Below the pieces are notes generated by a model that worked only from the letters and a program-made list of their open reading frames with translations, was not told the DNA's origin and did not search any database. Position numbers and translations under genes: made by a program. Below, in pieces: positions 22,149 to 35,048 of a stretch of DNA of 64,000 nt. The stretch comes from Ophiostoma sp. CBS 140.51 (taxonomy: Eukaryota; Ascomycota; Sordariomycetes; Ophiostomatales; Ophiostomataceae): positions 116,038-180,037 of the forward strand of contig JANSLP010000035.1 of NCBI GenBank assembly GCA_029298735.1, in the 5' to 3' direction. How positions within the stretch are numbered: the first letter of the stretch is position 1; the number at the start of each line of letters is the position of its first letter.

Positions 22149-22747
22149 ATCCTCCAAAATCACTCGGATCCTCGACCTCTTTTTTCCTCCCTCCAAAAAC
22201 CGGCCGATACGGCTGCCTCTCTCCTAAGCGGTGACGCCCGCTGCCGTGGTCTGACGGCGACGACCAGATACAAGAGAACCAAGATCAAACACAAACGGAC
22301 AGGACGACGGAAAAGACAAGCTGAAAAGCAAGACGTTTTGGTGTCTGGCTTTGCGCTCGCTTCTAAATAGGGCGTCGCAGAGGACGACTCAAAAGTAAGG
22401 ACAGCCGCCCAGGCCGTTCCTTCCTGCCGCCATTGACTGGCTGGCCCCAAACCACTGTGGCCCAGATTGCCTTTCGCTCCTAAGCTCCTTCCATCACCGC
22501 CCTCGTTCGCCGACTCTTCCTTCCTTTTCTTTTTATATATACTCTTTCCTTTTCATTTTGAGATTCACTTCCTTTTTCGGCACCTCCTTTAGTGCAGAGT
22601 CAGGACGCTGCCTCAAAAAGAGTCGGGAAGAAACCCGAAACCAGAACCCGAAAAAGACCACCCCTTCCGTACCCTCACATACTTTTTTCTCCTCCCCTCC
22701 AAGAAGGCTCCTTTGGAAGTCCCATCTATCACACACACATCCATACA

Positions 22748-25332
22748 ATGGCCTATTCACACACATCTCCTCACATGTCGCCATCCGCTGCCTCATCAGC
22801 ACCGGTTGAGCCCAAGACAGTCCGCTTCCAGCTGATTACGCCAGATTCACCGCACACTACTGCGCGCCTGCCTATGCGGGTCCAGATCTACCCCCATGAT
22901 GCCACAGACTCTATTGTCACGACCGTTAAGAACTTCTACGGTCTCTACTCAAGCCCAACAAGCTCTAAGGGCGTCAGCTTCGAGGACGAGACTGGCAACA
23001 CAATGATTGCCCGCTACGAGAACTTTCGCGACAACATGGTTGTCTACGTTCGCGTGATCGAAGAGCCTGCAATGTCCCCCAGTGGTTACGCCTCGCGCAA
23101 ATACCATTCACCACCCGCTGCTTCCCATGGTTCCAATTCTGGCAATCCCTATGGCAATGGCTCTGATGGCGGCCATGGCTCGTCCAATGGCTACTATCCT
23201 GGTCCTGGCGCTTCGTCGCTCCAGCACTTCCACCATCTGCAGGAGCACCACGGCGAGTACATCTCGCGCCCCGACTCCCGCACCTCGCGAAAGCGTAGCC
23301 TGTCGCCCAATGGCACTGGCAACGGCAACCGTGGCCGTCGCAGTGACTCGGCCAGCACCAACTCCAAGAACCGCTCGCGCTCGTCCAAGAACCGCCAGCA
23401 TTCGGATGCCTATGGCCCCGATAGTATGGCTGGCTACAGCAGTGGCGATGGTGCGCCTGGCTCTAGCAATGGCAGAACCAAGGAACAGCAGCCCATTGGC
23501 AACACAGACATCAGCCTTGAGAACATTGTTGAGGGTGGCCGTCGCAAGCGGGCCAAGTTTGAGAGCTCGGTAAGTTGGATCAAAATTGTTTCGTCTTGTG
23601 GCTAAACCAATTGGACAGCAATTGTCCAATCTTTTCTCTTCCTTTGAAGACTGGACATCATTTCTTTTCCATATTTGCTGTCTGGCATCAATATCTGCTT
23701 CCGTTTTAATATGCATTTACTAATGGTTACGTCTTTAATCTTTAACAGGAACTTCCCCTGTTCGCTCCTCCTCAGATGCCCGCGGCTACCTCGAACCCTT
23801 CGGTCTCTCCTGCCCGTCGTGCCGACCACCGTCCTTCCCTCCCCTATGTCCACCCGGGCCAGAACCCCTTCAGCGGTGCTGGCGCCCTGCACTCGCCGCA
23901 GCACTATAACACACACTTTGGTCAGGGTGGCGTTTACGCCACACCCGGCTCCGACGGCCGCCGCACTCGCGCTAGCATTGGCTACCCCGGTGTCAACTCG
24001 GGCATGGGCGTCCTGCCTACTCCCGATCCTACTGTCAGCTCCATGTCAGAGGAAGACAAGGATGTTGCTATGCAGCTGATGCGCCTTGGCGAGATCTCCA
24101 ACATCTCCTATGGCCGCACATCCACGTCGACCCAGGATGACACTTTCAGTGGTCGCGCCGACGCTGCCTCGTCGACTGGTGCTACCAGCGACTCGGAGAG
24201 CGAGAGTGAGGACGAGAACAGCGATGACTACGATGATGTCGATGATGATGTCGCTCCGGCCCACCGCAAGCAGAGACTTGATCTGGAGGGTGCCAGCCGC
24301 AAGATCTACCAGTCTGTGGAGCCCGCTGATGATGACAGCGCCAATGCCGATTACAAGGAGGGTGCGCAGGCGCCTGGCCTCATGGCTGCCCCCAAACTGA
24401 AGAAGGTCAACAACAAGACCAACACCACCAACGGTGCTCCCAAGCAGGCTCGTCCCCAGGCTACTGCCGCCTCCAAGGCGAAGCCCAAGTCCAGCAAGGC
24501 CAAGACCGCTGCCAACAACACCATGCAGTTCCCTGGCGCGAACAGCACGTCGGCTCCCACCACCAACGGTGGCGCCAAGTCCAAGAAGGCCAACGGCACT
24601 ACCACTGCTGTCAATGTGCCCATGTCCCCGGCCTCGCTGCCGCCTTCCCGCAAGCTCTCCGTCTCTAGCACAGGTGGTTTGCCCCCCATCGCTGCCGGTC
24701 CCGGTGCCGTTGCTGGCGCTGGAGGTCTCGGCGGCGACGAGGACATTGCCGACCTGTCAAGCAAGCCCCGTTGCCAGCGCTGCCGCAAGAGCAAGAAGGG
24801 CTGCGATCGCCAGCGCCCCTGTGGCCGCTGCCGCGATGCCGGTATCCCCGCCGAGCTGTGCATCAGCGAAGACGAGGGCAACGGACGCAAGGGCCGCTAT
24901 GGCCGGCACATGGGCGTTCCTGTCAAGAACTCTGCTGGTGGCGCCTCCTCTACGTCTATGCAGCCACCGCCGCCACCTCCCCAGCAGCAGCTTCAGCAGC
25001 AACCCCAGCAGGTGCCCGTGTCCCAGCCTCACCAGCACCAGCAGCACCAGCCGGCTCACAGCTACGTGCCGACTGCCATCCCGTCGCCGTCCCACCCGGC
25101 TCCGCCTATGCACGCGCCCATTCAGCAGCAGAACACCCTGGCTCCGCAGCTCCAGCAACTGCAACAGATCTTGCCTCCTCAGGTTCCCTCGCAGCCCCAG
25201 CCAGCTCAGCCTATGAAGACGCTGCCGGCCCTTCTCCCCCCGGCCCACATCTCTTCCACGCCGATCATCGCCCCCACGATCCCGGCTCTGATGGCGGCCA
25301 GCTCCGAGAAGAACAAGAAGCGCAAGCGGTAA
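22748..25332 (+). CDS. Zn2Cys6 (Gal4-type) transcription factor with C-terminal zinc cluster
   Basis: Two coding exons, 22748-23569 and 23749-25332, joined in phase 0 (GTAAGT donor, AACAG acceptor, TACTAAT branch motif), encode 801 residues. Without splicing the frame stops shortly after the donor. Residues ~20-110 form a compact, probably folded N-terminal domain; residues ~110-270 are rich in S, G, N and R. An acidic serine stretch follows (SDSESESEDENSDDYDDVDD). The zinc cluster runs from Cys616 to Cys645 with spacing CX2CX6CX5CX2CX9C and a basic loop RKSKKG. The tail is proline/glutamine-rich and ends in the basic KNKKRKR, a likely nuclear localisation signal. No fungal-specific regulatory domain is apparent downstream. 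I believe orthologues exist in other ascomycetes, but I cannot name the factor or its targets. Confidence 0.88.
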
Positions 25333-28300
25333 ACCCGTCTCATTTGAGATAATGTTTTACCTGTTTCTATATAATTTTTCCCTTTTCCACTGTTGTGTTT
25401 CTACTCTATTTTCTTCATTTGCTGTCTACACTTTTCCCATTGTCATTGTCTGCTTGATTTCTTTTACCTTGGCCCCATGGCGGCTATGCGATTTCTCTTG
25501 ATCCTCTTGCGTGTTTGGCAGAGCGACGGGGCGTTTTACGGCCTGTTCTGATTTCGATTTTTATTTGCTTTTTTCTCTTTACTACCTCTTTTTTCGGTCT
25601 CTTTTCCTATTTTCAGGGCGGTTCAAGGGCCAAAACGGAAATACGGCGCAGACGACACAGAAACTGGTCCCCTCGAGGAGAGGGGTTTTGGCCAGTCTTT
25701 CGCGCCTGCTTTTTCTTAACAACACGAGCAAATGAACAAAACAAAGGAACACGGATGGAGTTCACGAGGTGTCTTGTTTTTTTTTACTACTTTTCCTATT
25801 TCTGATTTATTACTTTCTTCTTTCTCTTTCTCTATTTTCCTCTTGCCTTCTTATTGTCTTTTTCACACTTGATCAACATTGTCCTTGTCTCTCTTTTTTC
25901 GATTTGGTTTGGAACACTGGTGACCCTTGGTCACGTGTACCACAACCAACCTCTGAACAAAAAAGCACGATCGAAGAACAACAACATGCAACATCCGCAA
26001 GATTGAAAACTCATTCGACCAAAGACCACCAGGCGATCCGACATTGCGACAGCGCACTCTTGCCAAGTCAGCATCCCCACCCACCTCGCCATCTCTCTGA
26101 CCTTTGTGAGGATGCCCCAAGCATTATCGCTTTCACACAATGGCATGAGGAAGGAGGGGACAGACCAGCGCATAGGAGCGTGACAGCATTTCGGTTCTCA
26201 GATTGACACCAACAACAAGCCAGGAGGACTGGGTCGGTGGAAAATGTGGAAGGGGAAAATGTCTGTTGTTTCTACTCTTTTATTTTTTGGTGTTTGCCAT
26301 CTTTTTGTCTGCTTTACTGCTTGTTCTGCTTTCTCGCATCACTCAAAAGAAAAAAGACCAACAACAAAAAAAGGAGGAACCAAAAAAAATCTTGACCCTG
26401 GTGTTTAGGGCCGGGAAAGGGATGAAAGAAGGAATCGGGAAGAAAAAAACGGGGTTGGCGTCTCTCTCTAAGGGAGACCAGGGTGGCGGAACCCTGAGGA
26501 AGGTGTTTCTGGCTTTGCTTTTTTATTTTGCTTTTGTTTGTTCTCTTGTTGATTTCCTTTGCTTTTTTATGCGGCCTCTGCCTGACTGTTTACTCTAAAG
26601 CTTGCGCCTGCGTGCTCGGTTACTTTACGTCTGCTTTCTATTATGTATTGTCTTTACAATATAAATCATGGTCTTATCCTCATCCGTCTTGTCGTGTACA
26701 ATGTGCTTGTCATCTGTCTTCCTCTAATACAGCTTCTTGGAGGATGATCTCTCACACCGTTCCTGACGAGAGACGGTCTAGAGCATGGCCCATGTCTCGG
26801 AGATTTGTGATGTACAGGGCACCCGTGCTTTCTTTCTCTGTGGTCTCCTCTTTGTATCTCCATTTTTTTTGAAAGGTAATGAGATGGGACAACAACTACA
26901 GCATATGATCTACTGCAGCCGTTGTCGGGCAGGGAGGGAGGGGGTGGAGGGAAGGAAAAGATTGCCGTCCACGCCGGCTTTGTTGTCCATCTCTTTTGAT
27001 CTCTTGATCTCTTCTTGTCCATTTCCCCATCTGAGACTGGCCTTCCCCCTCGTTTTCTTGTCGGGTAGTGCTTTCTTCACCGCTGTTCATCACTGGGTGC
27101 CTGTGACAGGGGTGTAACAGAAGGAGTGGGGAGCGCGTTAGTATGACCGCATGCGGGCGTCGCATCCGCGCCGATCTGCCTTTTTGGGAAGAGAATGGAA
27201 AAGAAGCTGATATTTTGAGATAAAACTTGAAGTGTGGTGTTTTGTAAAAGAATTTACTTTTTTTTGCTTTTCTCCTTGTTGGTGGCGATATGCTCAGGAA
27301 CGCGAAAAATGTACCTGAGTCTGTCAACATTTCTGCCAACCGCCGTTTTTTGTTGACCGTTGTTGAACTTGGAACCGTTGTCGCAGTTGTGGGCCTTCCC
27401 ATTGGTGCGGGGCATTCGCCTCGTTGCCGGCTTAGTCATTTTTGCGATGGCGGGGTACAAAATAGATACCTCACACTACTATCAAGATGCATAACTATGC
27501 AAGTCACTCATTTTCACAAGGGAGGGGAAGGCAGGTGCCGCGGGGCGTTCCGTCGCATTTTTTGTGGGGCTAACCCATAATTGACAACTCTCGTTTTCTC
27601 CTCTTGTTCCCTTTTCTAATGGATAATGCGACGCCAGGATTGCGTGCGAGGGAAAGGTACGAAGCGGCAAGCAAAGACACTTTTTGCGATCTCTTTTAAA
27701 CTGCGGTGGGTTTTTCTGCACTTCTTCTTTTTTATATTTGTTTTGGAAGCATGTGGCGAGATAGGTCAAACTACCCCAAACAGTGGAAACAGTGGAAACA
27801 GTGGAAACACAAACAGCCACGATTGGCTGCAAGGGAGGACAAGAGCTTGCTTGTGCAACGTCGAATCTGATTTAAAAATCGAGCTTCTCTCCCTTACTCC
27901 TTTTCACCTTCCCCTTTCTTCCCCAGCAAACGCCACTTGTCACAGGATATTGCGGGGTGTGGACGCCTCGGGTATGGCAAAGAGGTCCGTGTCTTGTGCT
28001 GTATTGTGCCATAGAAGTTACCTTTGAAACCGACCAGTGTCGATACGGGCTGTCGCTTGCAGCTCTTGTTGTGAGTGTCATTCCTGTTAGTTTTGCTGCT
28101 TGTTGCTGGAATTCGGTGTCTGTTATGTAGGAAATTGAAGTTGTTGAATAACTAATGTAATTTGGCGTTTGAAACTTCTAGGAATAAAGTAAATGCTACA
28201 TCTTACTATTGTATCTATATTCTGTGAGTTTTCGCGGCTCTTGTGCCGTGCTGTTAGGGTTGTGATTTGAAGGTAGACTTTCTTGTGACCTCGAGGAAAC

Positions 28301-31300
28301 TTGTACTTTTTTTATTCAATTTATTTCAGAATTTGCTTTCATTTTCAAATAATACAAAAGTCACCCAAATCGGCACCAAAACTACCACAGGAAATTCAAG
28401 GGCGTAATAAATAAAAATAAAAAATAGTGAACCAGTTCAAACCATCGTGGTGAGTCCATGGACAGCCTCGTCGCTGATGAACGTTGAAGAGGTGATGTTA
28501 TTTGCAGCAAAAGAAGCAAAGAAATCGACGAATAAGAAGCGCGCTCGAGATGTTGCAGGTTATTTTTATCTTCTGATTGGAGACATTGACTAGCGCGTAC
28601 CTTAAAATATGGAGACAGGTATATTTTGAACTAGCCCGATCGGTATTAGCCGCTCGGGTCGCATTTTGTGACCTGAATTATGTAATTAATTTTGGAATTA
28701 ATTTTAATCGTGCCAGAAAATTCTCGACTTCCCCTCACAAAACCACTGCAAACGGCGACAATACGACAAAGCAAACTTGTCGCAAACCCAACCACAATTG
28801 ATGCGAAAGATAAAAAATGGGTAGAAGGGCGAAAAATGTGTAGGAGAAGACGATAGGATGTTTTGCGCATTTTTTCCAGCAAATTTTGGTTGTTGGCTGT
28901 AAAATTCTTGGCCGTCGCATCCCAATTTTGATTTTTATTACGGCATAAAAGTGGCAATAAAACGGAATTTTCTGGGGACACAATGACTCGAACATTCGCA
29001 AGCACACTGCGCCTTGTGGCGACGACAAAAATAGGACGGAGAAAAGAGGAAAGACAAAACACAGAGATAGACGGCGACAAACGGCACCGTAGCCGACAAA
29101 ACATGCATCGGTTTCTGAGTAATGTCACGATCATTTTTTGACTTTTCGTTTCTCTGAACGACTCGTCGTTTTCTTCCATCACCTCTCGGCAGGCATTGTC
29201 CTTCATGCCGTCTGGTCTGGATGGTCATCCACACGGAGGCTTCCCCGTCTGATCTCATGATGAGAAACAGTGGAGACGTTACTGTCTCCCTTGTCTCCCT
29301 TTCTCGTCGTTTTCTCATATTTTTGATATCTCGTCTACTCATCTCCTCAATTCCCTCCCACCACTTCACGATGCGATACAAAGGATGCAGTCGTATTCGC
29401 CGTTTCTCGCAACAGCGGCTGATTGTTGGATGCTCTCAGATGCGCTTCTGATGCTGGGTCCTGGTGTCATACATGCGTGCTAGCGAGGGAACGAGAACGG
29501 TCTGGAACGCGATGCAGCTGTGCTAGCTCTGATTTTTTTCTGGGTCGACCCCTCCCATCACCGTTGCTTCCCCTGCCCTTCCTGCCTTTCCTGCCTCATT
29601 CCCTCCCACCCTTTCACATTTTCTTCCCCTTCCCCTTTTGTTCTTTCCCGTGGTCCTTTTTCATTTTCTATGACTATTCTTTCCTCTTTTCTTTATTTCT
29701 TACATTTTGCACACCCCTCCCCCTGTTTGTCCGTGTTGCCGTTCCCAGACCGTGCTCAAGGCCGTTCCCAGACCTACAGCCTAAGCAGTCCGAGCACAGC
29801 TAAAAAGGGGCCAAGCATGGGGACATTCGCGTCTGGCAAAGGCCGAGATCTTTCCGGCAGCTCATTTTTCTCTTTTGTCTCCATTATTATTATCCCAATT
29901 ATTTTTGCTTTGCTTGCTTCCACACTTCTTTTTGTGGCCTTCGCCCCTCACCCCGACGTCCCTCGATTTCTTCAGAATGCATCGTATCGTGAGCTCCTGC
30001 TTGTCGATTTTCTTGCTTCGTTTTTGCTCGTCCATGGCTTGTTTTATCGCCCTTTCTCGCCATGTTTTTTCTGCGTTTCCGTCGCATTTTCCCTACGCCG
30101 TCCCCAAGGCACACCTCGGCAAACAACGGCTCACCCATAATAATACCAAAGCAATAATTTTTCTCTTCTCTTTTTTCCCTTAATGGTGCATGCGCTGGCG
30201 TATGAGCTAGCAACACTGCTCCCCCCTCTGTCCCCTTTTTTTCTTGCCTTCCTTTCTGTCCTTTCATTCATTTTTTCTTCTCTATCGTCGTCGCTCTGTG
30301 CCCTCTTGCCCTTTCTCATCCCCACATACCTCGCCTTTCTCCGAGGGCCAACACTGCAAACACCCTCCCCCCATCCATCCACCCCATCCCAGCATCCATT
30401 CTTTTTGCGGTGACACCAGGATGTTCACGATGTTTTTTAGTCGATGGTGGCACCCCCGGGGTTGACTTTTTCTGTTTTCTGTTCTCTTTTTCCTTTGCGC
30501 CATCCACCAACGCCATCCAACGCCATCCTCTGTCTCGCGCACGATGCATCCCCTGTTGTCTTTCTTTCTCGTCTTTCTCCCTCCTTCTCTTTCCTTCTTC
30601 CTCCCATCCCAAAATACGTTCACACCCGCCGTGCTCATACATCTCCGTTGTCGGGATGCCTCCCTTTTATCTCGAGGCACGAAAAGAAAAGAAGGGAGGG
30701 AGTGAGAGGGGAGTCGGTGAGCCTGTCCTGGTCCGCGTGTTATGAGCCGTGGACCGTGGACCGTGGTGGACAAGAGCAGCATCCATCGTCTGTGACCATC
30801 GTGACCCATTTTACGCATTGTCCATTTCAGTTTCATTTTATTTTAATTTTCATCCCCAGAGGCGTGGCCGTGGATTGCGTGCCGGCCCCGGACAAGTGTC
30901 TGAGTGTCTTAAGGGCTGGATTGTGCCTGCCGCCTGGGCTGGGCTGGCTGGAAGCGTGGACCTGCCGAAAAGGGCGATGGCCAGCGGCGATGCGCTACCC
31001 GGGATGAGGGATCGTGAACTGTCATCCACCATCCTTTCACCATCCATCCACTATCCTTTTTTGTTTCCCCTTATCTCTTTCCCTCCCGGCCCGGGTCAAG
31101 ACAAACCGACAGTCGAGCGACAACGGGATGGATCGTGCCCAGCTGACGTGAAAAAAGTTGCAGAGGAGAAGAAAAAAAGGAGAAAGATAGACGTGCATCG
31201 ATGCGGTGTGAAGATGATGACAAAAAGAAGAGAAAAAGAAGAGCGTCTACGTATCCGGCAAGGGAGCGGGCGTAGAGGGGGTGAAGGGAGTGAAGAATAG

Positions 31301-32957
31301 AAAGAAGCGGTTGATGTCGAGGTACCTGGATGGAAAGCCGGAAGAGTCAGAGCCAGAAGCGGATGAAGAGGGTGATAACAAAAAAGAGCGAACCAAGAAA
31401 AGACAAGAAACAACAAGAAAACGCAAGAAAAGAAGATAGCGATAGGATGTGACGGATGGCGATCAAGGGATGCCCGACGCCTCGATGGGTGTTGGGGATG
31501 GAGGATGCTGACAAGCGTTGCATTTCCCGACTACCGTTTTGGCGTGATGCGGCTCTTTCTGCGACGTTGAAAGTCTCTTCAGTGATTTGCACACCATTTT
31601 TGCATCATAATTTTCTCGTCTTGTCACCTTTCGCCTCCTTACGACATACAGAGATACACAGCCACCAAAAGAGAGAAAAAAAGCACGAGCCTTGACGTAG
31701 GAAAGAAGTTTCTTTTCAAAAATAGAAGTGCAGTAAAAGGTAACGAGACAAAACTGGGGAAGAAAACAGTGTATGAAGTAATATGTCGTGGAAACAAGCC
31801 GTTTTCTGGGTCTTTTTTTGGGTCTTTTGGGACTTTCTGGAGCCAGTTTCTAGACGCATCGATGCGGTTGCCCACGTTTTTCTCGTTCTTTGCCTCCACG
31901 TTTGCCTTCTTTCTCAGTGTTCTTTTCGGGTCTTTTTCAGTGTCATTTTTCTCTTTGTTGCCCCTGGCATCTTCCGTGTATTGCGTGTCCTTTTCCCCTT
32001 TCCCCTTCTCCAAATGCACCAAAATCCCCCAAAAATGGCAACACGAGTCCACCTAATGACCGGCCCGAAGGTTCTGGGAAAGCTACGAGGTGTCGGTTTT
32101 AGTGTTTTAGCGGAGGATCTCCATTATTTTTCTCAGGGTCCATCTCCAAATGGTCGAAAACGTTCCAGAATGTGCACAGCTCCAGCAAAGCTCCAACAAA
32201 GCTCCTCTTTTTTGTCTCCTCTTTTTTTTATGAGTTGCTTTTTTCTCTTTTGTTTTTTCTCGTTTCTTCTTCGCCTTCCCTTTGCTTTGAGTACTACGCG
32301 CCCTCGGCATCCATCCTTTGTCTGGCCCTACCCCCTCCCCGTCCTACTATCGTGACAATTTTTCGCCTTTTTCTTTTTTTTTGTCACCCTCCCTCCATTT
32401 TGCGGCTGTCCCCTATTTTTTTGCTACGACAACGCCCATGCCTATCCCTTGCCCACCGTATTTTTTATCTTCTCTGTTGTGCACGCCCTATGGGCTATGA
32501 GCTAGAACTATGCCATGTTCCGAGGAACGGACATCGCCTCGAGTGAGGAGGGCCCGTGGTTCACGATAGTCTGACAAAACAAGGGAATGGGATGACAGCA
32601 GAAAATAGGTAGGAAGAAAAAGGGAGATAAAAAAAAAGTGGACGACAGTTGTGGACGGCGACTGTTCAAAAATATGGATGCCCATTCTATCTATAAAGAC
32701 CAGTCGACCCGATGCCCATCTCACGATAGTTTTTGATTTTTTGATTCAGTCAGACAGGAAGAAAGAAAAAGAAGACGGACAAGAAAGCAACTGTTTTTGA
32801 TTTTTACTCACGATAGATCCAACTAATAGAAATCAATCCATTTTGTCCTTTGACAACCATCATCAACATTTCTCTCGCCTTTTTTCCCCCCACACCTTTC
32901 ACCATCACCACCACACATTACTAACAAGAAGCCATCACCATTTCACAAACTCATTCT
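25333..32957. other. Intergenic region between the Zn2Cys6 and MFS genes
   Basis: About 7.6 kb with no supported coding sequence. The first several hundred bases are T-rich and probably the 3' UTR of the zinc-cluster gene. A 9-bp triplication lies at 27781. The stretch 28100-29000 is AT-rich. Stretches 29500-30700 and 31780-32500 are strongly CT-rich on the plus strand, with an AG-rich block at 31100-31440 between them; the last CT tract could be promoter or leader of the MFS gene. No tRNA, 5S rRNA or transposon was recognised. Confidence 0.5.
27781..27807. repeat. 9-bp tandem repeat, three copies
   Basis: The unit CAGTGGAAA is repeated three times exactly and followed by a degenerate copy. 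It is intergenic simple sequence. Confidence 0.85.
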
Positions 32958-34682
32958 ATGGCCTACTTGTCGCCGGACATGGAAATGAGTGGCATTGCCA
33001 CGGGCGGTCTTCGTCACAATGCATCGGTCATTACTCTTGTTGACGAGTCTGGCCACGTTGTTGAAACGAACTTCGACACGAACGAGGCCGTCGATGCTGT
33101 CGTCGACGCTGATGTAGGCGAGACCAGCGAGGCCGAGTACGACTGGGACGGTCCTACACCGACCGGAGAGGTCGAGATGATGTTCTTTTCTTCTGGCTCG
33201 TCCGAAACTCTCAAGGTTGAAGGCAAGGATGGCAAGGAGGGCAAGGAAATCACCGCAGACAAGACCGAGAAGGGTTTCGAGAAGGACCTCGAGAAGTCTA
33301 CCGAGCCTTACACACCACCTGTCGACGCCGAAGCTGCCATCACCACCTCCGACGTTCTTCCCTGGACAGCACCCGATGGTGGCGCTGTTGCTTGGTGCCA
33401 GGTCACTGCCGGTTTTCTTTTGAACGCCATTGCCTGGGGCACGTCGATGATGTTTGGTGTCTACCAGCTCCACTACACCCAGACTCTGGGTCTCGACAGC
33501 AGCGCCGTCAGCTGGATCGGCTCTGTGCAGACGTTCCTGACCTACTTCATCTCGACCGTTTCCGGTTTGTTGGCTGACGCCGGGTACAGCCGACACGTGA
33601 CTGCCGCGGGCACTGTCCTCGTGGTTGCCGGCGGTCTCGGCACGTCGTTTGCTGCACCGGTCGTTCCTTCCACAACGGGCGCTGTCCCTCCTGCCCTCTT
33701 TTTGAGCCAGGCAGTTATCATGGGTGTGGGGCTGGGTCTCTTGACCGCACCTGCTCTGCCCTCTATCAGCGCCTACTTTTGTAAGCGCCGTTCGCTGGCT
33801 TTCGCTATTACGACCATGGGTACGAGCACGGGCGGTGCTTTGCTGCCGGCTGTTGTGCAGTTCTTGCTTCCGGCCATCGGCTTCGGCTGGTCGGTGCGCT
33901 GCGCGACGCTTCTGGCCCTGATTGTGTGCATCAGCGCCGGTCTTCTTCTTCGCCCAGTTCCTGCGGCCGCCATGCCCAAGTCGATTGGGAGCTCCTCCAG
34001 CACCAAGCGCACTCTCAAGGCCCGCATCTCGGCTCTGTGCTACCAGATCATTGACTGGTCTGCCTTCCGCGAGCTTCCATTCTTGCTGTTCCTCGGCAGC
34101 AGTTTCTTGCTCTACTGGGGCCTCTACTTTGGCTACTACTACATTAACACCTACGCCAAGGACGTTGTCGGCTTCTCCACCAGCCAAGCTACTGTTCTCC
34201 TCATCCTCTGCACGGCCCTTGGTATCCCCTCGCGTCTGGCCTCGGGCGCTCTCGCTGATGCTGTGACGGGTGCTTTGGACACCTACATTGTCACTACTCT
34301 CATGCTCGGCACGACTGTCTTTTGCTGGCTTGCTGTCGGTACATCGACCGCCGGCATGTACGTCTTTGTCATTGTCTTTGGCCTCTGCAACGGCGCCGTC
34401 CAGAGTGTCTGGCTGGGCTCGATTGCGGAACTGTCATCGCATGCTTCGTCGCGTATTGGCGCTCGCTTTGGCATGGTCTGTGTTGTTGCCGCTGTGGCTA
34501 CACTGGCTGGTGCTCCCACCGCCACGGCTTTCATTGGCATGGCCAACGGCGGCACCAACGACCTGACGTTGGCGAGCACGTACCGCATTGCCCAGATCTG
34601 GGGTGCGGCGACGACGTTGGCCAGTGCACTTGTGCTCGTTGTAGCACGCTTCTACACCGTCAGCTTCCGTTTGCGGCCGTGA
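32958..34682 (+). CDS. MFS transporter, fungal monocarboxylate-porter-like (MCH) family
   Basis: Intronless gene for 574 residues. An acidic, probably cytosolic N-terminus of about 135 residues precedes the membrane core. The core opens with the family motif APDGGAVAWCQV, leading into TM1, and continues through about twelve hydrophobic segments with a central loop near KSIGSSSSTKRTLKARIS. This architecture matches the fungal relatives of mammalian MCTs (MCH group of the major facilitator superfamily). Yeast MCH members do not all carry monocarboxylates, so the substrate is unknown; plasma membrane location is inferred. The ATG chosen is the first in the frame, about 7 kb downstream of the previous gene. 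It is convergent with kynurenine formamidase, but nothing shows they share a pathway. Confidence 0.88.
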   Translation: MAYLSPDMEMSGIATGGLRHNASVITLVDESGHVVETNFDTNEAVDAVVDADVGETSEAEYDWDGPTPTGEVEMMFFSSGSSETLKVEGKDGKEGKEITADKTEKGFEKDLEKSTEPYTPPVDAEAAITTSDVLPWTAPDGGAVAWCQVTAGFLLNAIAWGTSMMFGVYQLHYTQTLGLDSSAVSWIGSVQTFLTYFISTVSGLLADAGYSRHVTAAGTVLVVAGGLGTSFAAPVVPSTTGAVPPALFLSQAVIMGVGLGLLTAPALPSISAYFCKRRSLAFAITTMGTSTGGALLPAVVQFLLPAIGFGWSVRCATLLALIVCISAGLLLRPVPAAAMPKSIGSSSSTKRTLKARISALCYQIIDWSAFRELPFLLFLGSSFLLYWGLYFGYYYINTYAKDVVGFSTSQATVLLILCTALGIPSRLASGALADAVTGALDTYIVTTLMLGTTVFCWLAVGTSTAGMYVFVIVFGLCNGAVQSVWLGSIAELSSHASSRIGARFGMVCVVAAVATLAGAPTATAFIGMANGGTNDLTLASTYRIAQIWGAATTLASALVLVVARFYTVSFRLRP

Positions 34683-35048
34683 TCTCCCTCTTACTGGGGG
34701 ATACATCTTAATACTTAATACGTCTTGGAGACGATGTCGGCATACAGTCCGACCGGACGAGGCTATATGGGCCTGTCCACTTAATTTCTTAGGTCACGAC
34801 TTTACGAACGATGGAGTTTCAATATATTAGCAGGCGTTTATGATTTTTACTTTTCAAGACGGGATTTCGGATACTTGATATAATTTAGACTGGATACTTG
34901 ATATTGGAAAAGAAGGGGATACGGGATACACTTACGAATTATGACCACCGTCGATTTTTTATTGTTATTCATCATATTACTTTCATTAACACAGCTACAA
35001 CTGGGTACTTAATCAACTTTCATTAACATCCGCTGACTGCTCTACACT
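34683..35048. other. Convergent intergenic spacer (MFS / kynurenine formamidase)
   Basis: A 366-base AT-rich spacer between two converging stop codons. It must contain both 3' UTRs. The near-repeated phrase GGATACTTGATAT around 34870-34900 is the only local structure I noticed. Confidence 0.6.

Noticed and set aside
32943..34187. 414-codon minus-strand frame opposite the MFS gene
   Set aside because: It is an antisense shadow in phase with the codon bias of the real transporter, which has full family motifs.
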